The notes below the pieces were generated by a model. The model did no database searches. It was not told the origin of the DNA and was given only the letters and a program-made list of their open reading frames with translations. A program made the position numbers and the translations under genes. Of a stretch of 64,000 bases of DNA, positions 25,492 to 33,238 are shown one piece after another. How positions within the stretch are numbered: the first letter of the stretch is position 1; each line of letters begins with the position of its first letter. Source of the stretch: Mesobacillus subterraneus (GTDB lineage: Bacteria; Bacillota; Bacilli; Bacillales; Cytobacillaceae); contig NZ_JAMBOF010000015.1 in NCBI RefSeq assembly GCF_023715485.1, positions 1 through 64,000 on the forward strand, written 5' to 3'.

Positions 25492-25792
25492 CAAGCTCTT
25501 CACCGATCATCAATGTGACCAGATCACCCGCGAAGCTCATAACATCCTTTCCAGAAGCCTTGCCTTCAGCTGATTTCATTCCCGCTTTTAACGATTCATG
25601 GTCGTCATAATACATTTCGCACATTAGGTAATACTTGCCTTCCCCACCCATTGGGCTGCCGACAACGCGAGTCACTTCCATCTTGCGCAAACCAGGAATT
25701 TTTGCTGTAAGTGGAGCATGCACTTCGAAATAATGCTTATCAAATGCCTCTTTATCCTGTGGATGTTTGTATAGCGCGATTAATTTAACCAT
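25484..25792 (-). CDS. EthD family protein
   Basis: This small dimeric alpha/beta-barrel protein of 102 residues resembles the EthD family (VKLIALYKHPQDKEAFDKHYFEVHAPL, near 2-28; a central YYLMCEMYYDD, near 60). EthD proteins accompany ring-oxidising systems, and their exact role is unknown. It is in the paa operon between paaD and paaF, overlapping paaF by 8 bp. The start at 25792 has AAGGGAGAG 8 bp upstream; an ATG 21 bp earlier precedes that site. The link to phenylacetyl-CoA epoxidation is inferred from position. Confidence 0.8.
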   Translation of the reverse strand: MVKLIALYKHPQDKEAFDKHYFEVHAPLTAKIPGLRKMEVTRVVGSPMGGEGKYYLMCEMYYDDHESLKAGMKSAEGKASGKDVMSFAGDLVTLMIGEELDE

Positions 25793-25843
25793 TGAAAATC
25801 TCTCCCTTGTCATTGAATATTTTTATTTGGGTAAAAGTTTTTT

Positions 25844-25897
25844 TCACCGGAGTTGAATGGTTTTCACCGAAGTGAAAAGAATTTTTACCAGAGTGAA
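25844..25897. repeat. Phased TTTTCACCGGAGTGAA words
   Basis: Three imperfect copies (TTTTCACCGGAGTTGAA, TTTTCACCGAAGTGAA, TTTTTACCAGAGTGAA) have their ACC at 25846, 25866 and 25887, a period of 20 and 21 bp. It sits in the only sizeable gap (about 180 bp) inside the paa operon, between paaD and EthD. It has the same phasing as arrays at 127 and 5437 with another word. Confidence 0.65.
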
Positions 25898-25969
25898 TAT
25901 ATGCGTTGATTCGTGAAGCTATTAATCATTTGATGCGATAAATACGATGGATTTATCGACCTGTACTAT

Positions 25970-26452
25970 TCACATCAAAGTAGATACTGGTTTCATCGCC
26001 TCGAAAGGATTTTTACAGGACTTGCAGTATAAAATGCTTCGGCAAGCTGTCGGTCCAAAAAGGTTTTCCATCGTCGTATATGTGGAACCGCAGTAAGGGC
26101 AGTCTGCCTGCCATTCTCCTGTTTCTGCAATATGCCTTGGTGGAGGGGCAATCCCGAATTCCTTTAACCGCTCTCTGCCAATGTCGGAAACTCTATCAGA
26201 AGTCCATGGCGGATGATAAATGAATTGCACCTCCACGTTTTGGACTTCATCAATAGCCGTTACTGCATTGACCACATTTTTTTTGATAATTTCAAGTGCC
26301 GGGCATCCCATGAAAGTCGGCAATAGTTTTATAAATACGCCATTTGGCGTATTTTCTACTTCCTCGACCATCCCAAGCTCGATAATGGAAACACTGTCGA
26401 TTTCCGGATCCTTGACCGTCTGGAGTGCTTCGATGATTTTATCCCTAAGCAT
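25970..26452 (-). CDS. paaD: Phenylacetyl-CoA epoxidase maturation subunit PaaD
   Basis: The 160-residue protein has an N-terminal MIP18/DUF59 domain (TVKDPEIDSVSIIELGMV; FMGCPALEIIK near 49-59) and a C-terminal Cys-rich part (ADCPYCGSTYT near 119; YCKSC near 145) that can bind zinc or FeS. PaaD is needed for the epoxidase to become active, probably in metallocentre assembly. The ATG at 26452 is preferred over the TTG directly before it. Its start lies 6 bp after the paaC stop. Confidence 0.88.
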   Translation of the reverse strand: MLRDKIIEALQTVKDPEIDSVSIIELGMVEEVENTPNGVFIKLLPTFMGCPALEIIKKNVVNAVTAIDEVQNVEVQFIYHPPWTSDRVSDIGRERLKEFGIAPPPRHIAETGEWQADCPYCGSTYTTMENLFGPTACRSILYCKSCKNPFEAMKPVSTLM

Positions 26453-26458
26453 CAAGAA

Positions 26459-27277
26459 TCACCAGCTTGCTGCCGGATCAAAATTATACACTTCACCTAG
26501 AGTATCCAGCGCAGACTGTAAATCTGATGAATGTACACCGTCTCGGCCATTGCCGCTCTTCATGCCGAATTTTTCTGGCATGTTGATGTCCAGCGATGCA
26601 ACAACAGGAGACATCGCCTGAACCCATCTTTTACGCAAATCATCCTCTGATTCTATTAGATTATGCTTTACCATTTCTGCCCCTTTTTGCCCCAATGAAA
26701 ACAGACCATCAAGATCTCCAAAAGCTGTTTCCATGGCTGTTTCCATTCTCGTCGTCGCTTCTCCGCCTGCGCTGACAAGCTGCGAGAACCAAGTTTTCCA
26801 GTGGAGCAGGTGATAGTACAGCTCCATATTCACCTTAACTGCTGCCTCGGCCAAAGGCTGGTATGACGAGTTCTTTAAAGACTCGATCTTGACCTTCTTC
26901 GCCTGGGCGTAAAAATAGTTCCTTACAACAGCGAATGCCCAATCATAGTGAGGTTCAGTTAAATACGTGCCAGGACCATTCACTTTTTCTAGCAAAATCG
27001 CATTTTTTCTATCACTGGCAGGTCGTGCATGTGCAAGTTCATCGGGATCCCCCGCCCCCAATTCATGGAGGAGCTGGTAAAACATCGCAGCATGGCCCAT
27101 CGTATCCTGGCTGATTGAAGAAAATGCAACGTCTTCTTCTATATGAGGCGCCAGGCCAAGCCACTCTGAACCGCGGTATGCAAGGATGAAATCATCGTCA
27201 GCGAGCTGGAACAGGAGTTCAACAGCAGCATCCCGGTATGCTTCATTTTTCATCGCGTCTTCAAGTGCATATCTCAT
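26459..27277 (-). CDS. paaC: Phenylacetyl-CoA epoxidase structural subunit
   Basis: PaaC is the ferritin-like, catalytically inactive partner of PaaA in the epoxidase. The 272-residue protein is all-alpha with the sequence LLFQLADDDFILAYRGSEWLGLAPHIEEDVAFSSI split over helices 1-2 (near 20-55) and DTMGHAAMFYQLLHELG near 58-74. The ATG at 27277 overlaps the paaB stop as ATGA, a typical coupling; an upstream GTG lies inside paaB. Confidence 0.9.
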   Translation of the reverse strand: MRYALEDAMKNEAYRDAAVELLFQLADDDFILAYRGSEWLGLAPHIEEDVAFSSISQDTMGHAAMFYQLLHELGAGDPDELAHARPASDRKNAILLEKVNGPGTYLTEPHYDWAFAVVRNYFYAQAKKVKIESLKNSSYQPLAEAAVKVNMELYYHLLHWKTWFSQLVSAGGEATTRMETAMETAFGDLDGLFSLGQKGAEMVKHNLIESEDDLRKRWVQAMSPVVASLDINMPEKFGMKSGNGRDGVHSSDLQSALDTLGEVYNFDPAASW

Positions 27278-27621
27278 TTCTCCTGCTTCCCTCCCCACGA
27301 CAGAATTTCTTTTTCATCGAGCATTTCCTGCTCATAATGCCGCCACTTCTTCTTTAAATAACCATATCCCTTTGTATTGCGATAATCCTTGTTATCCAGC
27401 CTCTGCAAAGTCTGGCGCTCCTCGAGCGTCATCTTCCTGACATCGTCTCGCTTTACGACCCATATATCCGCAACCGGCTCGCGCCTCATGAAATTTTCCT
27501 GGGCCATCACAAGTGCAAGTTCATGGTTCGGCGCCAGCAGCGAGAACTGGTACTGCAAAGGCGATGTGTCCGTCCGTTTACTGAACACTTCAAACTCCTG
27601 ATAAAAACCCTTTCCAGACAT
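27274..27621 (-). CDS. paaB: Phenylacetyl-CoA epoxidase subunit PaaB
   Basis: PaaB is a small bridging subunit that assembles PaaAC dimers. The 115-residue protein begins FYQEFEVFSKRTDTSPLQYQFSLL in two parts of the family fold (near 6-30) and continues with AQENFMRREPVADIWVVKR (near 40-58). A tail of about 25 charged residues exceeds the E. coli length slightly. It starts 52 bp after paaA and overlaps paaC. Confidence 0.9.
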   Translation of the reverse strand: MSGKGFYQEFEVFSKRTDTSPLQYQFSLLAPNHELALVMAQENFMRREPVADIWVVKRDDVRKMTLEERQTLQRLDNKDYRNTKGYGYLKKKWRHYEQEMLDEKEILSWGGKQEK

Positions 27622-27673
27622 TTTTTTCTCTCCTTTCCATAGAAGTCTCGAGGCAAATACGCCCCATAACCCT

Positions 27674-28633
27674 TTATGCTTTAGCGCTCAATGCGTCGAT
27701 AACCCACTTGTTGTTGCTATAGGAAATTTCCCTCAGCCTTAAGCGATCCTTCGATTTAGGTCCATTATTCTTGATAATTTGCTTGAATTTGCTCCAATCA
27801 GGCTGCTGGTATTGCCACATACCTGATTCCTGGTCGAAATGCATCGTTTCATCAGGCAGCTTCAGACCCAGTGACAGGACTCTTGGAATATACTTTGTAA
27901 AAAAGTCCTGACGGAGCTCTTCGTTCGTTTTTGTCCGAATTTTATATTTGATCGTAGTATCCTGTTTGGAAGTACCTGTCGTTGATGCATCCCCAGGCCC
28001 GAAGAACATCAAAAGCGCTTCCCACCAGCGATTGATCGAATCCTGGATCATCGCTTTCTGCTCATCCGTACCTTCAGCAAGCGCCATGATGATGGCCTCG
28101 CCATGCTGAGCATGGAAAACTTCCTCTGCACAGATTCGCTTCAATGCCCTAGCGTAAGGGCCATATGAAGCATCAAGCATGTTTGTCTGCGTTATGATTG
28201 CCGCACCATCGACAAGCCAGCCAATCAATCCAGCGTCTCCCCAAGTTTTTGCTTCCATATGGAAAACGTTGTGGAATTTTAAATCACCGGATAATAGATC
28301 CTGAATGATATTCTCCCTGGATTTTCCTAGCGGCTTCATCAAATCCTCGACAACCCTTAGCAGCAGCTGGCCATGGCCCATTTCATCCTGGACCTTCGCC
28401 ATAATTCCAAGCTTTCTCCTTAAAGAAGGGGCTTTTGGTACCCACTCCTTTTCAGGAAGAGCACCCATTATTTCACTGATGCCATGCATCGAGATCAGCT
28501 TGATCAGCGTCATTCTGTAATCAGCCGGCATCCAGTCGTCTGCTTCAATCTTCTCGCCAGCTTCAATCCGCTCGATAAAATGCTGATATTTTTCTTCCTC
28601 TGTAAGCTGGTCAAAGGAAATTGGATTTACCAT
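27674..28633 (-). CDS. paaA: Phenylacetyl-CoA epoxidase catalytic subunit
   Basis: PaaA is the diiron subunit that epoxidises the phenyl ring of phenylacetyl-CoA with O2. The 319-residue protein carries diiron ligand motifs KVQDEMGHGQLLLRVVEDL (ExxH, near 75-93) and CAEEVFHAQHGEAI (EExxH, near 163-176). The start at 28633 has an AAGGAGGT site 7 bp upstream; the longer frame up to 28684 overlaps paaK. It follows paaK by 19 bp. The electron-donating PaaE reductase normally encoded with it is not in this window. Confidence 0.93.
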   Translation of the reverse strand: MVNPISFDQLTEEEKYQHFIERIEAGEKIEADDWMPADYRMTLIKLISMHGISEIMGALPEKEWVPKAPSLRRKLGIMAKVQDEMGHGQLLLRVVEDLMKPLGKSRENIIQDLLSGDLKFHNVFHMEAKTWGDAGLIGWLVDGAAIITQTNMLDASYGPYARALKRICAEEVFHAQHGEAIIMALAEGTDEQKAMIQDSINRWWEALLMFFGPGDASTTGTSKQDTTIKYKIRTKTNEELRQDFFTKYIPRVLSLGLKLPDETMHFDQESGMWQYQQPDWSKFKQIIKNNGPKSKDRLRLREISYSNNKWVIDALSAKA

Positions 28634-28652
28634 GCTGTTGACCTCCTTAAAA

Positions 28653-29978
28653 TTACGTTCCGATTGGTTCTTTTGTTTTATCAATAATCCTTACTGCCTT
28701 TCCTTCCGAACGCGGAATCGTCTTTGGACGATGCACTCGAACCTCCATCGAAATCAAGCACTGGCTCTTAAGCAATGACTGGATTGTTTGCTCCAGCTGA
28801 TACACTGAATCAGAAATCGGGTCCTCACCAATACTGGTGAAATATTCGTCATTCATCTCAACGTGGAGTTCAAGAACCTTTAATGTTCTTTTTCGTAAAA
28901 TTTGAATCTGGTAATGAGGAGCCAGTTCCGGGACAGTCAGCAGGCAATGTTCAATTTGCGATGGGAACACATTGACACCGTTGATGATCAGCATGTCATC
29001 AATTCGCCCCTTGACCCTGGACATTCTAACTGTTGTCCGTCCGCAGCTGCATTTTTCCTTCGTTAATGAAGCGATATCTCCTGTGCGGTAGCGGATGACC
29101 GGGAATGCTTCCTTCGTAAGGCTTGTGAAAACAAGCTCTCCTTCTTCCCCATCAGGAACAGGCTTCAATGTTTCTGGATCAATCACCTCGACGTAAAAAT
29201 GATCCTCGGCAATATGAAGTCCAGCCTGCGCTTCATGGCATTCATTGGCGACTCCAGGACCGATTACCTCGCTCAGCCCGTAAATATCACACGCTTTAAT
29301 ATCCAATTTCTCTTCTAGAGTTCTTCTCATTTCTTCGGACCACGGTTCTGCTCCAAAAATCCCATATTTCAATGAAGTTTTCCGTGGGTCCTTGCCCATC
29401 TCCTCCATTGTTTCAGCGATATTTAAAATGTAGGAAGGCGTCCCGCAAATAACTTCTGGTTCGAAGTCTTCAATCAACATGATTTGCCTTTGGGTGTTCC
29501 CGCCGGAAACCGGCACTGTCACCATTCCAAGCTTTTCGCTTCCGTAATGCAGCCCAAGGCCTCCTGTAAAAAGTCCGTATCCGTATGCATTATGGAGGAA
29601 CTTGCCCGGTTCGCCACCCGCGAGAGCGATTGACCTGGCAACAATTTCGCCCCACATATCAATATCATTTTGCGTGTATCCGACAACTGTCGGCTTGCCG
29701 CTTGTTCCCGAAGAAGCGTGAACCCTGACCAGTTCGCTTTGGGGGACTGCGAATAATCCAAACGGATAATGATCGCGCAAATCCTGCTTCTCCGTAAACG
29801 GAAGCGCTTCCAATTCTGCTAAACTATTAAACATTTCCGGCGAAAAATTAGCTTTTTCAAATTTCTCTCGGTAAAAGGGCACGCGCTGAACAACTCTTTC
29901 GACAACAGCCTTTAACCTTTGGAGCTGAACTTCCTCAATAAATTCACGGCTCTTCGTTTCGATTTCATGTAAAATCAA
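28653..29978 (-). CDS. paaK: Phenylacetate-CoA ligase
   Basis: This ATP-dependent AMP-forming ligase activates phenylacetate to phenylacetyl-CoA. The 441-residue protein has the P-loop-like VHASSGTSGKPTVVGYTQ (near 84-101), the FGAEPWSEEMR motif (near 228), YGLSEVIGPG (near 252) and the C-terminal AMP-binding GRIDDMLIINGVNVFPSQIE in two halves (near 331-350). It starts with TTG 8 bp after GGGGG; no better start is seen. It is the first gene of the long paa operon. Its presence shows that free phenylacetate is also used, besides any phenylacetyl-CoA made from phenylpyruvate. Confidence 0.93.
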   Translation of the reverse strand: MILHEIETKSREFIEEVQLQRLKAVVERVVQRVPFYREKFEKANFSPEMFNSLAELEALPFTEKQDLRDHYPFGLFAVPQSELVRVHASSGTSGKPTVVGYTQNDIDMWGEIVARSIALAGGEPGKFLHNAYGYGLFTGGLGLHYGSEKLGMVTVPVSGGNTQRQIMLIEDFEPEVICGTPSYILNIAETMEEMGKDPRKTSLKYGIFGAEPWSEEMRRTLEEKLDIKACDIYGLSEVIGPGVANECHEAQAGLHIAEDHFYVEVIDPETLKPVPDGEEGELVFTSLTKEAFPVIRYRTGDIASLTKEKCSCGRTTVRMSRVKGRIDDMLIINGVNVFPSQIEHCLLTVPELAPHYQIQILRKRTLKVLELHVEMNDEYFTSIGEDPISDSVYQLEQTIQSLLKSQCLISMEVRVHRPKTIPRSEGKAVRIIDKTKEPIGT

Positions 29979-30012
29979 GTTTCTGCCCCCTGCATTACAT
30001 AAAATTTTATTT

Positions 30013-30098
30013 ATATAACGTTATATTACCGTAACACTATAAATGTGTTATACATTTTAAAACAAAGATACCGTGTATATAGGAAAAAGTCAATTATT
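30013..30098 (-). promoter_or_regulatory. paa operon promoter and operators
   Basis: On the minus strand, TTGACT and TATCTT, 17 bp apart (about 30069-30097), form a sigma-A promoter. Downstream lie two inverted repeats: TAACAC-N7-GTGTTA (30032-30050) and ATATAACGTTATAT (30013-30026). The latter is identical to the 14-bp core at the ABC transporter promoter. Confidence 0.6.
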
Positions 30099-30321
30099 TT
30101 TCTGAAAATTTTAATATTTAAAGCCAACGGATAGGAAAATTAGTGATAAGCTGAACTTCGTAGTATTTAAGGATGGAATATGACGCAGGGTTTTTGGAAT
30201 AAAATGATCAGTTGCAACATTGATCTGGTTAATAATGCTATAATATTATTCTGTTGAAATCGATATTGTTGAGCGCTAAAAGTAATAAACCACGACTACA
30301 AATTAATTTATGAATTGAAAA
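30099..30321. other. Intergenic spacer, no gene seen
   Basis: AT-rich DNA lies between the paa promoter and the terminator of the heptad-repeat gene. No supported frame, repeat or RNA gene was found. Confidence 0.4.
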
Positions 30322-30358
30322 GCGACCTCTACCATGAAAAAACCATGATTGAGGTCGC
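30322..30358 (-). terminator. Terminator after heptad-repeat gene
   Basis: GCGACCTC and GAGGTCGC arms with internal ACCATG/CCATGA pairing are followed on the minus strand by TTTTC. It lies about 70 bp beyond the stop codon. Confidence 0.6.
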
Positions 30359-30427
30359 CCCAATAAAAGATTCTATTACGGATAAACTACTTGTAAATAT
30401 ATGCTACCTGCGTTACCGAATTTGTTC

Positions 30428-31006
30428 TTACTCTTCTTCAGGTTCGCGAATTTGCAGGTTCTGCCCAGCAGCCTGTCCGCCTTCGTCAGCAACTTGTGAG
30501 TCATCGTCAGCGTTCTGTCCGCCTTCATCAGCGTTTTGTCCTTGTTCATCAGCGTTCTGTCCGCCTTCATCAGCGACTTGTCCGCCTTCGTCAGCAACTT
30601 GTCCGCCTTTGTCAGCAACTTGTCCGCCTTCATCAGCGTTTTGTCCGCCTTCATCAGCGTTCTGTCCGCCTTCATCAGCGTTCTGACCGCCTTGTGCAGC
30701 AACCTGTCCGCCATTTTCTGCTTCTTGCCTAATGTTCTCATCACCGGCAATACCGCCTTCTTCGGCTTGGTTTCCACCAGCATTACCGCCTTGGTTAGCG
30801 AGATTGTTATTGTTGCTGATGTTGATATGAATGGAAAGGCCGTCTTTATCATATTTTACAGAAACCACTTCTTGATCTTTTTCATCATGCTCTTCATCAG
30901 ATTTTACAGACTTTTTCTCCTTGTCTTCCCATTCTTTAAATTCTTTTTGCAACTTTTGATATTTTTTCCATTTTTTATCTTGTTTTTTAGATCCCATGAA
31001 CTTCAT
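30428..31006 (-). CDS. Acidic heptad-repeat protein, unknown function
   Basis: I do not recognise this 192-residue protein. The N-terminal 45 residues are rich in Lys and Glu (likely helical), followed by about 20 residues including LSIHINISNNNNLANQGG. Then come about eleven tandem heptads of consensus GGQNADE or GGQVADE (near 104-180), and a short acidic tail. There is no signal peptide or membrane segment. The composition recalls Gly/Gln/Asn-rich spore or exosporium proteins, but I see no specific match. The repeat is 21 bp at the DNA level and may vary in copy number. ATG at 31006 or 30997 are both possible (GGAGG lies just before). It is a single gene with its own terminator. Confidence 0.7.
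   Translation of the reverse strand: MKFMGSKKQDKKWKKYQKLQKEFKEWEDKEKKSVKSDEEHDEKDQEVVSVKYDKDGLSIHINISNNNNLANQGGNAGGNQAEEGGIAGDENIRQEAENGGQVAAQGGQNADEGGQNADEGGQNADEGGQVADKGGQVADEGGQVADEGGQNADEQGQNADEGGQNADDDSQVADEGGQAAGQNLQIREPEEE
30452..30713 (-). repeat. 21-bp coding tandem repeat
   Basis: Roughly eleven 21-bp units encode GGQ(N/V)AD(E/K). Units differ by few substitutions (for example TCATCAGCG versus TCGTCAGCA), so the array should be prone to slippage. Confidence 0.85.
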
Positions 31007-31274
31007 TCCTCCTTTCCTTGTTTGATACTACAAATTATGCTTGTCTTCTAATTTGGAGTGTGCATATAGCCGCTGTCAAATAACCATTTTTAAAAATAAC
31101 AGAATGGCTGCGTTATTTTTCACGAGCGAGCTCTCCCCTTGTGACTATAGTTTTTAATTTTAAAATCCTACCTGACTTTGGGATCTAGCGGACGAATGTG
31201 GCTCCCTTGCTTCATTCATGTTAGTTTTGTTTTGATCACACCTTTTCTTCAAAAATTGCCTAAACTAAAAAAAG

Positions 31275-31304
31275 AACCCCTTGACGTTTAGCGCCAAGGG
31301 GTTT
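31275..31304 (-). terminator. glnA terminator
   Basis: An AACCCCTTG / CAAGGGGTT hairpin is followed by seven U on the minus strand, 7 bp after the glnA stop. Confidence 0.85.
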
Positions 31305-31311
31305 CCTTCTA

Positions 31312-32649
31312 TTAATACATTGACATATACTGTTCGCGTTCCCATGGGTGAACCTGCGTCCGGAACATATCCCATTCAATTTCTTTTGCTTCGACGAAGT
31401 GCTCAAGGATATGGTCACCAAGCGCTGAACAGATAACTTCGTTCTTCTTCAGCTGGTCAAGAGCTGCTGCTAATGTTGGTGGCAGATCATCGATACCTTC
31501 TTCTACGCGCTCTTCCTTGTTCATGACGTAAATGTTGCGGTCAACAGATGCTGGAGGAGTCAATTTGTTTTTAATTCCGTCCAATCCTGCCTTCAACAAT
31601 ACTGCCATTGCAAGGTATGGGTTTGCAGCCGGGTCAACGCTTCGAACCTCAACACGAGTGCTCAATCCGCGTGATGCAGGGATACGGATCAGTGGTGAAC
31701 GGTTCTTTGCAGACCAAGCTACATAACAAGGTGCTTCGTAACCAGGTACAAGACGCTTATATGAGTTTACAGTCGGGTTAGTTACTGCCGTGAATCCTGA
31801 AGCATGTTTAAGTGTTCCAGCGATGAACTGGTATGCTGTTTCACTTAGCTCAAGCTTTTTGTCAGATGGATCATAGAATGAATTTTCTCCGTTGCGGAAT
31901 AATGACATATTGCAGTGCATTCCGGAACCGTTCACACCGAACAGTGGTTTTGGCATGAATGTAGCATGCAGACCGTGTTTACGAGCAATTGTTTTGACAA
32001 CAAGCTTGAACGTCTGGATCTGGTCACAAGCTGTTAAAGCATCTGCATATTTAAAGTCGATTTCGTGCTGTCCAGGAGCAACCTCGTGGTGGGATGCTTC
32101 GATTTCAAAGCCCATTTCTTCAAGCTCTAGCACGATGTCGCGGCGGCAGTTTTCACCAAGGTCTGTCGGCGCAAGGTCAAAGTAGCCGCCATTGTCGTTA
32201 AGCTCAAGCGTTGGCTCTCCATTTACATCAAGCTTAAACAGGAAGAATTCCGGTTCTGGCCCAAGATTAAAGTTTGTGAAGCCAAGCTCTTTCATTTCTT
32301 CTAAAATACGCTTTAAGTTACCGCGCGGGTCTCCAGCAAATGGAGTACCGTCTGAATTATTGATATCACAGATCAAGCGTGCAACTTTACCCTTTTCAGC
32401 TGTCCAAGGGAATACTACCCATGTGTCTAAATCCGGGATCAGGTACATGTCTGATTCTTCAATTCGAACGAATCCTTCGATTGAAGAACCGTCGAACATC
32501 ATTTTATTATCAAGCGCTTTTTCAAGCTGGCTTATTGGAATTTCTACGTTTTTGATTGTTCCAAGAATGTCAGTGAACTGCAAACGAATGAATTTTACGT
32601 TTTCTTCTTTTGATAATCGTACAATGTCTTCTCTTGTGTACTTAGCCAT
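31312..32649 (-). CDS. glnA: Glutamine synthetase, type I
   Basis: This enzyme makes glutamine from glutamate, ammonia and ATP, and in Bacillus also signals nitrogen status to GlnR and TnrA. The 445-residue protein has the beta-grasp N-terminus, [10 protein letters not shown] (near 52), the metal-binding [19 protein letters not shown] (near 186-204), [10 protein letters not shown] (near 241) and NRSPLIRIP (near 316). It is the short alpha form without the adenylylation loop. It follows glnR by 42 bp in the conserved glnRA operon. Confidence 0.96.
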   Translation of the reverse strand: MAKYTREDIVRLSKEENVKFIRLQFTDILGTIKNVEIPISQLEKALDNKMMFDGSSIEGFVRIEESDMYLIPDLDTWVVFPWTAEKGKVARLICDINNSDGTPFAGDPRGNLKRILEEMKELGFTNFNLGPEPEFFLFKLDVNGEPTLELNDNGGYFDLAPTDLGENCRRDIVLELEEMGFEIEASHHEVAPGQHEIDFKYADALTACDQIQTFKLVVKTIARKHGLHATFMPKPLFGVNGSGMHCNMSLFRNGENSFYDPSDKKLELSETAYQFIAGTLKHASGFTAVTNPTVNSYKRLVPGYEAPCYVAWSAKNRSPLIRIPASRGLSTRVEVRSVDPAANPYLAMAVLLKAGLDGIKNKLTPPASVDRNIYVMNKEERVEEGIDDLPPTLAAALDQLKKNEVICSALGDHILEHFVEAKEIEWDMFRTQVHPWEREQYMSMY

Positions 32650-32691
32650 TCTTAATTTCCTCCTAGAATTTAAATCTTTTAGTTAAGTTGC

Positions 32692-33096
32692 TTAATGAAA
32701 GAACCTTGACATGTCTCCATGATTGGCTGAACGGTTGAACCGCCCTGCCTGGAGCAGTTCCTTACGAAGTAATTTCCGCAAATCTGCGTCCGAAAGCTCA
32801 CGTCTTGTTTTCTCTGCTTGCTTCTTCTCAGCAGCACTTATGGCTGTCTGTTGTTTCACATTGTAAATTTGCTTAATGCCTGCCATGTTGACTCCCTGAT
32901 CAATCAAATCTTTAATCTCAAGGAGCTTGTCGATATCGTTTAAGGAAAAGAGTCGTTTATTGCCCTCGGTTCTTGCCGGAGAAATCAATTCATGCTCTTC
33001 ATAGTATCGGATCTGTCTTGCGGATAAGTCTGTCAGCTGCATGACAATCCCAATGCTGAAGAGCGGCATATTCCGGCGAATTTCACTTCCGCCCAT
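32692..33096 (-). CDS. glnR: MerR-family nitrogen repressor
   Basis: GlnR represses glnRA and other genes when glutamine is plentiful. The 134-residue protein has an N-terminal MerR winged helix ([33 protein letters not shown], near 18-50) and a C-terminal tail ([15 protein letters not shown]) that senses feedback-inhibited glutamine synthetase in this family. It heads the glnRA operon, with an operator at 33165-33181. Confidence 0.95.
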   Translation of the reverse strand: MGGSEIRRNMPLFSIGIVMQLTDLSARQIRYYEEHELISPARTEGNKRLFSLNDIDKLLEIKDLIDQGVNMAGIKQIYNVKQQTAISAAEKKQAEKTRRELSDADLRKLLRKELLQAGRFNRSANHGDMSRFFH

Positions 33097-33141
33097 TTGA
33101 TTTCTCCTCCTTCCCTCCTAAGATAATCTCATTATATTCAA

Positions 33142-33181
33142 TGTGAGGTATGTTGTCAAACATATGTTAGATTATCTGACA
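33142..33181 (-). promoter_or_regulatory. GlnR/TnrA operators upstream of glnRA
   Basis: TGTTA-N7-TGACA at 33165-33181 matches the known GlnR/TnrA box TGTNAN7TNACA exactly. A second, weaker match TGTGA-N7-TGTCA lies at 33142-33158. B. subtilis glnRA also has two boxes. Confidence 0.8.
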
Positions 33182-33238
33182 TGAAATATCATAAAAAAAA
33201 ACAGGACATATTTAGAAGCTGTCCTGTTGTATATTTTC

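Noticed and set aside
30376-31051. Long antisense frames across the heptad-repeat gene on both strands
   Set aside because: They are by-products of the 21-bp repeat, which keeps all frames open; only the 31006-30428 frame has a ribosome binding site and sensible composition.
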